From Nodularia spumigena CCY9414 (GTDB lineage: Bacteria > Cyanobacteriota > Cyanobacteriia > Cyanobacteriales > Nostocaceae), in NCBI RefSeq assembly GCF_000340565.2, contig NZ_CP007203.1, positions 841,593 to 905,592 of the forward strand: 64,000 nucleotides of DNA, written 5' to 3'. A program made the position numbers and the translations under genes. The notes beneath the pieces were generated by a model. The model worked only from the letters and a program-made list of their open reading frames with translations, was not told where the DNA came from and ran no database searches. Below, in pieces: positions 26,401 through 35,984 of this stretch (positions are counted from its first letter, which is position 1; every line of letters begins with the position of its first letter).

Positions 26401-26435
26401 GATATTTGTTCATGCTTTTTGGAACTATGATTATC
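26315..26435 (+). ncRNA. Candidate right-end omegaRNA of the TnpB element
   Basis: A perfect 10-base stem TCCCGACAGC (26321) / GCTGTCGGGA (26365) spans the tnpB 3' end. In IS605/IS1341 elements the omegaRNA is derived from the tnpB 3' end and right end. The precise element border, and therefore the guide, cannot be fixed by eye. Confidence 0.45.
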
Positions 26436-26506
26436 TGACTTTGCCATAATTGCTCCATTATTAACCTCCAATCATTAGTGCTTAGGCACTACTACAACTC
26501 ACTGCC

Positions 26507-27136
26507 ATGCAAGAACGAAAACCCCAGCAAATTGCTCGTGAATTGGCACTTTTAAGTCTCAGCCAGTTGCCAATTAACCCCAAAAAATTGACAGAAGAGC
26601 ATCTGCCAAAATTAGTGCTAGCCACAGTCCGCACTCTGAGATCAGAAGTGCAAGATACTCTAGATAACGCCACCGGAGAACTGCAACGCAGTAACGAGCG
26701 CCTCTTAACTAGCCAAACTCGCGCCTCAGACCTCAATACCGCCAGAAACCTCCTCAAAGAGGCCATAGACTACACCCAAACAGCAATCAATCAACTCGGA
26801 GCCGCAGTTGAGTTCCCCGAATTGATTCAACTAGCAAATCAAGACAAGGAAGTGGGCAGATATGCCATCCAACTGGTCAAATTAGTCAACGAACATCGAG
26901 TTAGCATCGATGAAGAAATTTCCTCTGCCTTAGTAGATTGGCAAGTGACTCGCCTAGCCCAAATAGACAGAGATATTTTGCGAATCGCTGTGGGAGAAAT
27001 GAGGTTTTTCAATTTGCCCGACAGAGTAGCTATTAACGAAGCGGTGGAACTAGCTAAACGTTACAGTGGAGATGAAGGACATCGGTTTATTAATGGTGTT
27101 CTGCGCCGAGTTACAGAACAAAAAGCAGTCGTGTAG
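26507..27136 (+). CDS. nusB: Transcription antitermination factor NusB
   Basis: 209 residues, the long cyanobacterial form. The C-terminal half carries the NusB core: [45 protein letters not shown]. The N-terminal 100 residues are extended compared with the ~140-residue enterobacterial protein but begin with the usual [12 protein letters not shown] helix. It binds boxA RNA with NusE in rRNA antitermination. It sits upstream of ftsY in the same direction, with ~190 bases between. Confidence 0.95.
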   Translation: MQERKPQQIARELALLSLSQLPINPKKLTEEHLPKLVLATVRTLRSEVQDTLDNATGELQRSNERLLTSQTRASDLNTARNLLKEAIDYTQTAINQLGAAVEFPELIQLANQDKEVGRYAIQLVKLVNEHRVSIDEEISSALVDWQVTRLAQIDRDILRIAVGEMRFFNLPDRVAINEAVELAKRYSGDEGHRFINGVLRRVTEQKAVV

Positions 27137-27326
27137 GATTTCGTATCCTGATTTTCTGATGGTTGTGGGCAGAAGCCAGTTTTTGAGGTGTTTTCCCCCT
27201 CTTAAGCAAACTGGCTTTGAAAGGTGAGGATAATCGGCAGGTTAATACCCCAGTCAAGAGCTACGGGTTCAATTAAACTTTTAACTAATAACTAATAATT
27301 CAAACTCACAAATACCCATAGCTGCA

Positions 27327-28988
27327 ATGGTTTTTAATTGGTTCCGCCGTAAATATAACGATTCCTCTGATACTCCACCTGAACAAAAACCCGAAGAAAC
27401 TCCTTCAGCACCAGAAACCCAACCAGAGCCAGCTGTAACTCCCACCCCCACGGCTGACACTACACCAGATTCAACGGCAGATTTATTGGCTTTTGCTAAA
27501 TCTGCCTATAAGAATATCCAGCAAAAACAACAAACTCCAGAAGTAGAAACTGCTGCTGATGCAGTGGAAGTGGAAACACCACCAGAAACATCCGAAGCTG
27601 TAGAAACCGTTGCTGATGCAGTGGAAGTGGCAGCACCATCAGAAACACCCGAAGCTGTAGAAACTGCTGCTGATGCAGTGGAAGTGGAAACACCATCAGA
27701 AACACCCGAAGTGCTAGAAACCGTTGCTGCTACGGAAATAGAAACCGAGCCATCTACAGTAAGTGAAGTCACGCCCACAGCACCAGCAGAGGCAGTTGAG
27801 CAGCCAGAGACTACACCTACTGAAGCAGCGCCGAGTAATTTATCATTTTTAGAACGGGCGGCGGCAGAAAGGCAAGCCAAGCAAGAACGGCTGATAGCCA
27901 ATGCGATTGAAGTCCCAGAACCCGAAGTATTACAACCAGTAGCGACTACAACAGAAACAGCCGAAGACATTGCCGGATTAGCTTTTGATGAAGGTTTTGT
28001 CTGGTCAGCAGAAGTATTGGCGGCTCAAGGTAGGCGACCAGAAGATGTTTCTATTGAGGAAATTACTTGGCTGAAAAAGCTCCGCCAAGGGTTAGGTAAA
28101 ACCCGTCGTAATATCCTCAACCAACTCAAGGCAATTGTGGGGCAGGGGCCGCTAAATCAAGCGGCTGTGGACGAAATAGAAACCGCACTACTGCAAGCTG
28201 ATGTGGGTGTAGAAGCTACTGATTACATTATTAGTGCGCTACAGAAAAAACTCTTAGCAGAAGTTACCCCGCCAGAGGAGGCGATCGCCTACCTGAAACA
28301 AATCCTGCGGGATATGTTAGATGCACCACTGCAAAAAGCCGAAAGTCTTAGCTTTACCCCAGAAAAAGAAACCTTGAATATTTGGTTAATTACTGGGGTG
28401 AATGGTGCTGGGAAAACCACCACTATCGGCAAAATCTCCCACCTCGCCCAAAAATCCGGTTATAAATGCTTAATTGGGGCAGCAGATACCTTCCGGGCTG
28501 CGGCAGTGGAACAGGTGAAGGTTTGGGGCAACAGAAGCGGTGTAGAAGTCATTGCCAATCCTGGGAAAAATACAGACCCCGCCGCCGTCGTCTTTGATGC
28601 GATCGCCGCCGCCCAAGCAAGAGAAACTGAATTACTCTTAGTAGATACCGCCGGGCGACTGCAAAATAAGAAAAACTTAATGGACGAACTTGCCAAAATA
28701 CGCCGGATTATTGACAAAAAAGCCCCTAATGCCAAAATAGAATCCCTACTGGTTTTAGATGCCACTCTAGGGCAAAATGGATTGCGCCAAGCTGAAGTTT
28801 TTGCCCAAGCCGCCCAACTCAGTGGCGTAGTCTTAACCAAGCTCGATGGCACAGCCAAGGGAGGTGTAGCTCTAGCCGTTGTGCAGCAGCTAGGTTTGCC
28901 CATTCGCTTTATTGGCGCTGGCGAAGGTATGGAAGATTTGCGTCCTTTTTCTAGCTACGAGTTTGTGGAAGCGCTCTTGAGTGGCTAG
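27327..28988 (+). CDS. ftsY: Signal recognition particle receptor FtsY
   Basis: 553 residues. An N-terminal acidic, low-complexity A domain (1-230) includes three 19-residue repeats (ADAVEVETP.ETPEAVETV). It is followed by the NG GTPase: helical N domain from about 240, P-loop GVNGAGKTTTIGK (about 355), DTFRAAAVEQ, DTAGRLQNKKNLMDEL and TKLDGTAKGG. It docks the SRP-ribosome complex at the membrane through the matching SRP54 (Ffh) GTPase. Only the A domain is unusual; the rest is strongly conserved. Confidence 0.97.
   Translation: MVFNWFRRKYNDSSDTPPEQKPEETPSAPETQPEPAVTPTPTADTTPDSTADLLAFAKSAYKNIQQKQQTPEVETAADAVEVETPPETSEAVETVADAVEVAAPSETPEAVETAADAVEVETPSETPEVLETVAATEIETEPSTVSEVTPTAPAEAVEQPETTPTEAAPSNLSFLERAAAERQAKQERLIANAIEVPEPEVLQPVATTTETAEDIAGLAFDEGFVWSAEVLAAQGRRPEDVSIEEITWLKKLRQGLGKTRRNILNQLKAIVGQGPLNQAAVDEIETALLQADVGVEATDYIISALQKKLLAEVTPPEEAIAYLKQILRDMLDAPLQKAESLSFTPEKETLNIWLITGVNGAGKTTTIGKISHLAQKSGYKCLIGAADTFRAAAVEQVKVWGNRSGVEVIANPGKNTDPAAVVFDAIAAAQARETELLLVDTAGRLQNKKNLMDELAKIRRIIDKKAPNAKIESLLVLDATLGQNGLRQAEVFAQAAQLSGVVLTKLDGTAKGGVALAVVQQLGLPIRFIGAGEGMEDLRPFSSYEFVEALLSG
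27540..27720 (+). repeat. 57-bp in-frame tandem repeat inside ftsY
   Basis: gctgatgcagtggaagtg recurs at 27555, 27612 and 27669, period 57 bases (19 codons). It encodes the acidic repeats of the FtsY A domain. Confidence 0.85.
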
Positions 28989-29717
28989 TGGAGAATTTTT
29001 TAGTTAAGATTTTTTTGGGTATACCTTAGCCGTATTACTTCTGTTAAGGTGGATGAAAAATTCACTTTTATTCACCTGATTTGCTTGGTGTCTTGGTGTC
29101 TTAGTGGTTAAGCTCATTGATTTTTGCACCACCAAGACCCAAAGACACACAGAATATCTGGCTGCTACAGACCCAATTCAACACAGATGTAGACGCGAAA
29201 TTCGCCTTGCCGTAGGCTACACGGATGATTTTTAACAGTTTTAGGAGAAAATCCGCAAAGGTGACAAAATTATTTTGTTGACCAGGTACTTTTTTAGGTC
29301 TAAAGATGTATGATTTGCTAATCAAGTTCTGGAAAAATAAAAGGCTTTATCGGTAATGACAGAATTTACGGATTTTTACCTAATGATTTTTCACTAAAAA
29401 TACATCCAAATTGAGCCAGAGATATCATACGCAAATACAATACTTATCTCCAGCTATGTCTTACGTCTTTTTACTCTTGCTAAAGTCATAACTCTTGTCC
29501 CAATATAATTGAGCAATTCCCCGGCAACTTACTTTATTTATAAGTAATCTCAACTCTATCTAAGTAGGTGGGTAGGGAAAAACCAAACTATATTACGACT
29601 CGTAAACACCCATGAAACCCTTACCAATAACCAATGACAAAGGACAAATGACGACCCCCGCCAGTTAACTTTATTTACGCCCACCTACTTATATCAAGTG
29701 CAATAATACCTTTGCCT
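28989..29717. other. ~730-base spacer, no gene seen
   Basis: It contains a cttggtgtcttggtgtctta repeat (29091-29103 region), a piece reading caccaccaagacccaaagac, and AT-rich sequence. A 74-codon minus-strand ORF (29101-29325) has no conserved features. It probably carries the promoter of the phosphatase gene. Confidence 0.4.
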
Positions 29718-31082
29718 GTGTCTCAACTGCCCTCTCAACCCACTGATAGTAATAGTAGTGCTGCGACGGATGTCACACCAGTCGTGGCACTCAAAGAACT
29801 CGTGGCACGGCTGCGCCGAGAACAGAATAAAATCCCAGATTTACTCAGTTCTTTAGGATTTGCCCTGAGAAGCTTCAATAATTTGAACCAGTTTTTGGAG
29901 CTGATCCCGCTCATGGCTACCAGAGTCACAGATGCAGATGGTAGTGCTTTGTTTCTGCATAAACCTAACGGTCAAATTAAGTTAGAGCAACTACATTGGC
30001 AGGATAGCCGCCAGCGCAAGAACATCCGCAAAGCCCTAGAAACTGCTACTAGTCAAATCACACTGTTGTCGAATACGTCTGGTTTATCAACAGCGACGGG
30101 GATTTTGGATGCTCAAATGCATCGCTACTTGGGGCCAGATGTGCAAATCTTTGGCACAGCAATTTTGGTGAAGCATACGGAACGGGGGTGGCTTTATGTC
30201 CTCAGCCGTGACCCTGAATATAGCTGGACGGAAACCAGACAAAAGTTAGTCAGATTGGTAGCGGACCAAACGGCTGTAGCCATTGAAAACGACGAGCTAG
30301 CCGTAGAACTGCGAAAAAAAGAACGCCTAGATCAAGAATTAGAAATTGGCGCAGAAATTCAACGGCGACTCCTACCACGTCAATGTCCGATGATTCCGGG
30401 TGCAAGTCTCGCTGCACGTTGTAAACCTGCTAATCGTGTCGGTGGAGATTACTACGATTTTATCCCCACTAATAGCAAAACTGCCCAGGAAAACGGGCGT
30501 TGGGGTTTGGTAATTGGCGATGTGATGGGTAAAGGTGTGCCAGCCGGACTAATTATGACGATGATGCGGGGAATGCTGCGCGGAGAGGTATTGCATGGTA
30601 ATTCGCCATGTATAATTCTGCAAAATTTGAATCGCGTTATGTATGCGGATTTAGAAAATTCCCACCGCTTTGTGACCCTGTTTTACTCAGAATATAATCC
30701 CTTTAATCGAGTTTTATCTTATAGTAATGCGGCACACAATCCGCCCTTGTGGTGGCACGCCGCCACGAAAACTATTACCCGTTTAGATACTTTGGGAATG
30801 CTGATTGGTTTAGATGCCAATAGCCAATACGAAGATGCTCAGGCACAGTTAGAACCTGGGGATACAGTAATTTATTATACAGATGGTTTGACTGATGCGG
30901 CCGCTGCCAGTGGCGATCGCTTCGACGAAGAAAATTTTGTTGCGGCCTTTAGCGCCGCTTGCAGGTATTACAGTGGACCACAGGAAATTGTGGATTATCT
31001 TTTTGACCAAGTTTTGCAATTTATCGGTGCTGAAAAGCAAAACACCGATGATATGACATTAGTTGTCCTCAAAATTGATTGA
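29718..31082 (+). CDS. GAF and PP2C-type (SpoIIE/RsbU) serine phosphatase
   Basis: 454 residues from GTG 29718 (TTG at 29712 is an alternative two codons upstream). A GAF-like sensory domain (about 45-195; ATRVTDADGSALFLHKPNG...) and a short linker helix (LDQELEIGAEIQRRLLP) lead to a PPM phosphatase domain. Metal-binding motifs are in RVGGDYYDF, GDVMGKGVPAG, YYTDGLTDAA and DDMTLVVLK. Such proteins dephosphorylate anti-sigma-factor antagonists in partner-switching pathways; the partner is not encoded next to it. Confidence 0.9.
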   Translation: MSQLPSQPTDSNSSAATDVTPVVALKELVARLRREQNKIPDLLSSLGFALRSFNNLNQFLELIPLMATRVTDADGSALFLHKPNGQIKLEQLHWQDSRQRKNIRKALETATSQITLLSNTSGLSTATGILDAQMHRYLGPDVQIFGTAILVKHTERGWLYVLSRDPEYSWTETRQKLVRLVADQTAVAIENDELAVELRKKERLDQELEIGAEIQRRLLPRQCPMIPGASLAARCKPANRVGGDYYDFIPTNSKTAQENGRWGLVIGDVMGKGVPAGLIMTMMRGMLRGEVLHGNSPCIILQNLNRVMYADLENSHRFVTLFYSEYNPFNRVLSYSNAAHNPPLWWHAATKTITRLDTLGMLIGLDANSQYEDAQAQLEPGDTVIYYTDGLTDAAAASGDRFDEENFVAAFSAACRYYSGPQEIVDYLFDQVLQFIGAEKQNTDDMTLVVLKID

Positions 31083-31175
31083 CATTTACCACAAATCATG
31101 TATTGGAGTACATGAGCGGGCAAAGATGCCCACTCCACCAGAAAATTGGGGATAATTTTTTGATTTGTGAGTTTC

Positions 31176-33377
31176 TTAGACTGCGGTCATTTCCGGTTCT
31201 GTATGAGACAGAGTACCAAAAAAGTCATAGCGGTCTAGTGCTTCCAAGATTCCCCAAGCATAATGTCCTTCGGAAAAGTAAATTTGTGGATAACCGCGTA
31301 ACTTTTCCAGTTCGGCGCTGTAATTACCCACAACCACACCTAGTGTATTCCCAGACAGCATTGATTCATCATTACCAGATGCACCTGCTACTAAGAATCG
31401 TTTAATAGGTAATCCCCACTTCAAAGCACAATAACGAATCGCATCACCTTTAGAAGCGCGGATAGGTAACAAATCAAGATACATATTATGGCTGTAAATT
31501 CCTTTGACATGGAGTCTACGCCGTCGCAGGTGTCGCATGATTTCCTTAAAGCTTAAAGATTTAGCTTCATCAATAAAATAGCTGAGTTTAAACTTACCTT
31601 GAGCTTCCGGGGGTTGTAGTCCGACTCCGGGTAGTTCCTCCATTGCTTGACGAATAGCTTCAGCATTCCAATGGTAACTAATGTGTCTTTGCCAATTGCT
31701 ATCCGGCACTACCTGGGGTCCATAATAGATTTCACTACCTGCGGAAACAATCAGCAAATCTGGTCTGGGGAAATGCCATTCTTCTAACATCTGCAAAGAA
31801 CTTTCCAAATTGCGCCCGGTAGCAATTCCCACTCCAGTTGATTGGCCTTCGTTATGTAGTCGCGAAATCAGTTTATGCAGAGCTTCTTGGTCGCCTAACA
31901 GAGTATTATCGATTTCGCAAACCAGAAAACGATCTGCGGTTGGTAAGCGGTTTTGGTCGGGAATATTCCAATCAGGTAAGTCAGTTGCTAAGGCTTTTGC
32001 TAGAGGACTCAGTACAGATTTAACTCGTCGTTGCGGTAACTGCTTCACCTGTTCGAGATAACGTTCTACATGACTAGACCAAGAGAAATTTTCTCGAACT
32101 CGATCTAATCCATTTTTAGACCAAGTTTCCCATTGTTCCTTATCTGTGAGCGCTGTTCGCAGACCATCCTGAATCTGTTTAATATCTAGAGGATCAATCA
32201 ACATCCCATTTTCGCAAACCTCCAGGATATCTCGCGGACCACCATCGGAAGTGGCAATAATTGGCACACCACAGGCTGTCGCTTCAATTAAAGTTAGACC
32301 AAATGGCTCAGTTAATGCGGGATTGATAAAAACGCCCCGTGTTTTCGCCAACAATCGATACAGGTCAGCGACCTCATCGGAACGGTGGTGTTTGGGGTAA
32401 GCGACGTATCCGTAAAGGTCGTAGCGGTCGATTAACTGGAAAATTTCTGTCAGTACGTGGCGTGGTCCTGATTCCATCGTGGTGATGTCATCTCGATTGC
32501 CTAAAATCAGGACTAAATTCGCTAAATGACGCAATTCTGGATCTTCACCATAGGCTTTGACCAGAGTAGCTACATTTTTGCGAATAGCTGGACGGGAAAG
32601 CGCCATAATCATGGGCTTTTCGGGATTATTGAGAAATCTCTTTAAATCTTGATAAATGGGTGGTTCTTGCCAATTTTCGGGAACCGGGTAAAACTCTTTG
32701 AGTGCTACCCCAGGAGGAATGACAACCATTCTTTTTGGTTGATAGTGGTCGTAAATACCGTACTGCTGTGTCACCTCTTGATGGGTACTGGCGATGACTA
32801 ATGCTGCACTGGCCAGAGTGGCTTCCTCGGCTTCAATGCGTGTACTAATGTGATAAGTGCTTTCAATGGTTTCCTTTTTAGTGCCATGCTCTAAAAGTCG
32901 TTGTTGTTTCACACGTCCCAGAGAGTGACCAGTATGCACAAGTGGTACACCTAACCAACCAGCAACCCGACAACCCACATATCCAGCATCGGCGTAATGG
33001 CTATGAATCACATGGGGTAATTTTCCTACTTGGCGCAGGTGCTTGAGTAATTCATCGGCAAAATTATCTAAATGCGGCCAGAGAACTTCTTTGCGGAGAT
33101 AACGACGTGGCCCGCAGTTAACACGAATAATTTGGGCTTTGTCACTTAGAATTTCTACTGGTTGAGCATAATCGGAACTAACTTTGGGATCATTAACTAA
33201 ACGGGTTACCAGGTCTACTCGTTCTACTTGTGGATTTGCTGCTAAGGCTTGAGCCAATTCTACAGCATATTTAATTTGTCCACCCGTGTCTGCATCTCGT
33301 CCTAATTCTAAATTTTTACCACGAATTAAGCCGTGAACACTGACTAGTAGAATATACAATCCTGGGCTATTTGACAT
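31176..33377 (-). CDS. sps: Sucrose-phosphate synthase with C-terminal HAD (SPP-like) domain
   Basis: 733 residues. The GT4 domain (1-470) starts LYILLVSVHGLIRGKNLELGRDADTGGQ, has PHVIHSHYADAGYVG, HSLGRVKQQRLL and the EX7E site EPFGLTLIE. It transfers glucose from a nucleotide sugar to fructose-6-phosphate. The HAD domain (490-715) is degenerate at key sites: motif I reads EIDNT where sucrose-phosphatases have DxDxT, and motif IV reads GASGND where they have GDSGND. The phosphatase half is therefore probably inactive, and a separate SPP would finish sucrose synthesis. Sucrose serves as an osmolyte and, in heterocyst formers, a carbon carrier. Confidence 0.92.
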   Translation of the reverse strand: MSNSPGLYILLVSVHGLIRGKNLELGRDADTGGQIKYAVELAQALAANPQVERVDLVTRLVNDPKVSSDYAQPVEILSDKAQIIRVNCGPRRYLRKEVLWPHLDNFADELLKHLRQVGKLPHVIHSHYADAGYVGCRVAGWLGVPLVHTGHSLGRVKQQRLLEHGTKKETIESTYHISTRIEAEEATLASAALVIASTHQEVTQQYGIYDHYQPKRMVVIPPGVALKEFYPVPENWQEPPIYQDLKRFLNNPEKPMIMALSRPAIRKNVATLVKAYGEDPELRHLANLVLILGNRDDITTMESGPRHVLTEIFQLIDRYDLYGYVAYPKHHRSDEVADLYRLLAKTRGVFINPALTEPFGLTLIEATACGVPIIATSDGGPRDILEVCENGMLIDPLDIKQIQDGLRTALTDKEQWETWSKNGLDRVRENFSWSSHVERYLEQVKQLPQRRVKSVLSPLAKALATDLPDWNIPDQNRLPTADRFLVCEIDNTLLGDQEALHKLISRLHNEGQSTGVGIATGRNLESSLQMLEEWHFPRPDLLIVSAGSEIYYGPQVVPDSNWQRHISYHWNAEAIRQAMEELPGVGLQPPEAQGKFKLSYFIDEAKSLSFKEIMRHLRRRRLHVKGIYSHNMYLDLLPIRASKGDAIRYCALKWGLPIKRFLVAGASGNDESMLSGNTLGVVVGNYSAELEKLRGYPQIYFSEGHYAWGILEALDRYDFFGTLSHTEPEMTAV

Positions 33378-33929
33378 TTTGCATTCCTCAATTTTACTGT
33401 ATTACAGCCCGGGAACAGCTTCTCATACACTTGGCTGTTGTCCGCTACAGATTTAGTAAAAAAAATTATGCTGATGTTTAAATATTATAAAACAGATGTG
33501 CCTATTTATCACAATATATGTCAAAGGAGTGACAGTCAGGCATGATCAAGCCCAGGAATCATCTCAAAAATTGCAGCGTCTCTGGAGTTATAGGAAGTTT
33601 GGTTTTATGTCTGCGGCAGATGATGATTAAATCGGTGATTTTTTGATCTGACAAAAATGCCACATTCACATTGTATACATTCAAATTATTTCATCGCTCT
33701 GCTCACACAATATACTATAGTCTTACCTTTGCGATCGCACTCAGCAGACTGGAATTTTCAGTAATTTTTAGATACATTGTCCAAAAAGTCACCAAAAAAC
33801 CTAAATTACAGGTTTTTTGTCGGCACTGATTCTGATATGAATAGACTAAACAACTGGCAATGCTTTCTTTTGGTTTCCCAAGTGACGGCGCATTGATGAA
33901 AGTAGGCAGCACTGATTTAATATAAACTT
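33378..33929. other. 552-base divergent spacer, no gene seen
   Basis: It lies between sps (minus) and lysC (plus). The sequence is AT-rich and has no clear hairpin or repeat. The 65-codon and 102-codon minus-strand ORFs at its right side are not protein-like. It must hold both promoters. Confidence 0.4.
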
Positions 33930-35771
33930 ATGGCGCTCATAGTTCAAAAATACGGTGGTACATCTGTTGGTTCGGTAGAACGTATTCAAGCTGTTGCACA
34001 GCGTGTTTACAAAACTGTTAAGGCGGGAAACTCTGTAGTGGTAGTGGTTTCCGCTATGGGTAAAACCACTGATGGTTTGGTGAAAATAGCTCAGGAAATT
34101 TCTCAACATCCCAACCGCCGGGAAATGGATATGCTGCTTTCCACTGGTGAGCAAGTGACTATTGCTTTAGTCAGTATGGCTTTGCAAGAAATCGGACAGC
34201 CAGCAATCTCTATGACTGGCGCTCAAGTCGGAATTGTTACCGAAGCTGAACACACCCGCGCCCGGATTTTGCATATTGAAACCCAACGGCTGAATTATCA
34301 TATTGCTCAAGGTAAAGTGGTTGTAGTGGCTGGATTTCAGGGGATATCTAGCCTGAGAGATATGGAAATTACGACTTTGGGGCGTGGGGGTTCCGACACT
34401 TCCGCCGTGGCGATCGCCGCCGCAATACAGGCAAACTTTTGTGAAATTTATACCGACGTACCAGGGATATTGACTACAGACCCCCGCTTGGTAGCCGAAG
34501 CCCAGTTAATGGACGAAATTACTTGTAATGAAATGCTGGAACTGGCGAGCTTGGGGGCAAAAGTGTTACATCCCCGTGCTGTGGAAATTGCCCGAAATTA
34601 TGGTGTTCCCCTGGTAGTGAAATCTAGTTGGGGTGATGAACCTGGGACTTGGGTAATATCACCGAAACCCCAAGGGCGATCGCTTGTTAATTTAGAAATT
34701 GCTCGTCCTGTCGATAATGTAGATTTTGACACCGACCAAGCAAAAGTGGCATTGTTGCGTGTACCGGATAAACCAGGGGTAGCTGCGCGGTTATTTGGGG
34801 AAATATCTCGGCAAAATGTCGATGTAGATTTAATTATTCAGTCAATACATGAAGGTAATAGTAATGACATTGCCTTTACGGTAACAGCACCTATATTAAA
34901 ACGCGCGGAAGCTGTAGCAGCAGCCATCGCCCCAGCATTGAGAAATCAATCTCACCCGAATTCAGACGAAGCCGAGGTGATGGTAGAACAAAATATTGCC
35001 AAAGTCAGCATCGCAGGGGCGGGAATGATTGGTCGTCCTGGGGTAGCGGCGAAAATGTTCGCCACCTTAGCCGAAGCGCAAGTCAATATTCAAATGATTT
35101 CCACCAGTGAAGTCAAAGTAAGTTGTGTAGTCGATGCGACCGAATGCGATCGCGCCGTAGCTGCACTTCGTCAAGCCTTTGAAATTGAAGCAGACAACGA
35201 ACAAAAGGAAAATCCCACTCCCCACGGACCACGGACCACTCCCCACGGACCACTCCCCACTCCCCCCCCTGTCCGTGGTGTCGCCCTAGATATGAACCAA
35301 GCACGTCTTGCAATTCGTCAAGTCCCAGATCGGCCGGGAATGGCGGCGAAATTGTTCGGACTATTAGCACAGCACAATGTCAGCGTTGACATGATTATTC
35401 AATCACAGCGCTGTCGCATGGTGGAAGGTGTTCCCAAACGAGATATTGCTTTTACCGTCTCGCGGATAGATGGGGAAAGTACACAGCAAATGTTGACTCA
35501 AGTAGCGTCTGAGTTAGGATGGGGTGAAGTTGTCTTAGATAATGCGATCGCTAAGGTAAGTATCGTTGGGGCTGGGATGGTAGGACAACCAGGTATTGCG
35601 GCTAAAATGTTTGAGGCTTTAGCCCACAACCACATCAATATTCAAATGATTGCTACCTCAGAAATTAAAATTAGCTGCGTCGTCGCACAAGAAGAAGGTG
35701 TGAAAGCTTTACAAGTGATTCACGCCGCTTTTGGGTTAGCTGGTAGCGAAAAATTTGTCATTCCAGTTTAA
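33930..35771 (+). CDS. lysC: Aspartate kinase with four ACT domains
   Basis: 613 residues. It phosphorylates aspartate, the first step to lysine, threonine and methionine. The kinase domain (1-250) has VQKYGGTSVGSVERI, MLLSTGEQVT and GRGGSDTSAVAIAA. Two pairs of ACT domains follow (first pair about 270-415, second about 455-610), each with D(K/R)PGVAARLFG or DRPGMAAKLFG and IQMI(S/A)TSE(V/I)K. Four ACTs is the cyanobacterial arrangement for feedback control. The linker between pairs (about 428-450) is a Pro/His/Gly-rich segment encoded by a direct repeat of ccacggaccactccc type, clearly a spacer repeat captured in frame. Confidence 0.95.
   Translation: MALIVQKYGGTSVGSVERIQAVAQRVYKTVKAGNSVVVVVSAMGKTTDGLVKIAQEISQHPNRREMDMLLSTGEQVTIALVSMALQEIGQPAISMTGAQVGIVTEAEHTRARILHIETQRLNYHIAQGKVVVVAGFQGISSLRDMEITTLGRGGSDTSAVAIAAAIQANFCEIYTDVPGILTTDPRLVAEAQLMDEITCNEMLELASLGAKVLHPRAVEIARNYGVPLVVKSSWGDEPGTWVISPKPQGRSLVNLEIARPVDNVDFDTDQAKVALLRVPDKPGVAARLFGEISRQNVDVDLIIQSIHEGNSNDIAFTVTAPILKRAEAVAAAIAPALRNQSHPNSDEAEVMVEQNIAKVSIAGAGMIGRPGVAAKMFATLAEAQVNIQMISTSEVKVSCVVDATECDRAVAALRQAFEIEADNEQKENPTPHGPRTTPHGPLPTPPPVRGVALDMNQARLAIRQVPDRPGMAAKLFGLLAQHNVSVDMIIQSQRCRMVEGVPKRDIAFTVSRIDGESTQQMLTQVASELGWGEVVLDNAIAKVSIVGAGMVGQPGIAAKMFEALAHNHINIQMIATSEIKISCVVAQEEGVKALQVIHAAFGLAGSEKFVIPV
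35214..35276 (+). repeat. STRR-like repeat inside lysC
   Basis: cactccccacggaccacgga and related units repeat about four times, with period 10-18, and encode the Pro/His/Gly-rich linker. The composition is like intergenic STRRs elsewhere in the window. Confidence 0.75.
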
Positions 35772-35894
35772 TTTGTCATTTGTTATTGGTCATTGATTAT
35801 CTGCCCAACTCCTCAGTGATTCAGATTACAATTCTGTTAACTAACATGACAATAGATATACATCTGGTGCAAATCAAATATGTGTGATCACAGA

Positions 35895-35932
35895 ATCCTT
35901 GTAGAGACATTTCATGGAGCGTCTCTACATTC
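35895..35932. repeat. Dispersed palindrome upstream of the TPR kinase gene
   Basis: tgtagagacatttcatgg / agcgtctctaca, an imperfect relative of the palindrome inside the MITE at 22711-22800. Confidence 0.6.
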
Positions 35933-35984
35933 TTTCCCACCAGATGTCTAATAAAACAGTACAAGTGGAATCACTGGGGAATTT

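Noticed and set aside
27506..27970. 154-codon minus-strand ORF opposite ftsY
   Set aside because: It is the reverse reading of the repeated acidic FtsY domain (Ser/Val/Ala-rich, no domain); ftsY is unambiguous.
29101..29325. 74-codon minus-strand ORF between ftsY and the phosphatase gene
   Set aside because: It begins and ends in repeat-like sequence and shows no protein family features.
34000..34154. Minus-strand ORF across the lysC start
   Set aside because: Antisense to the conserved aspartate kinase N-terminus.
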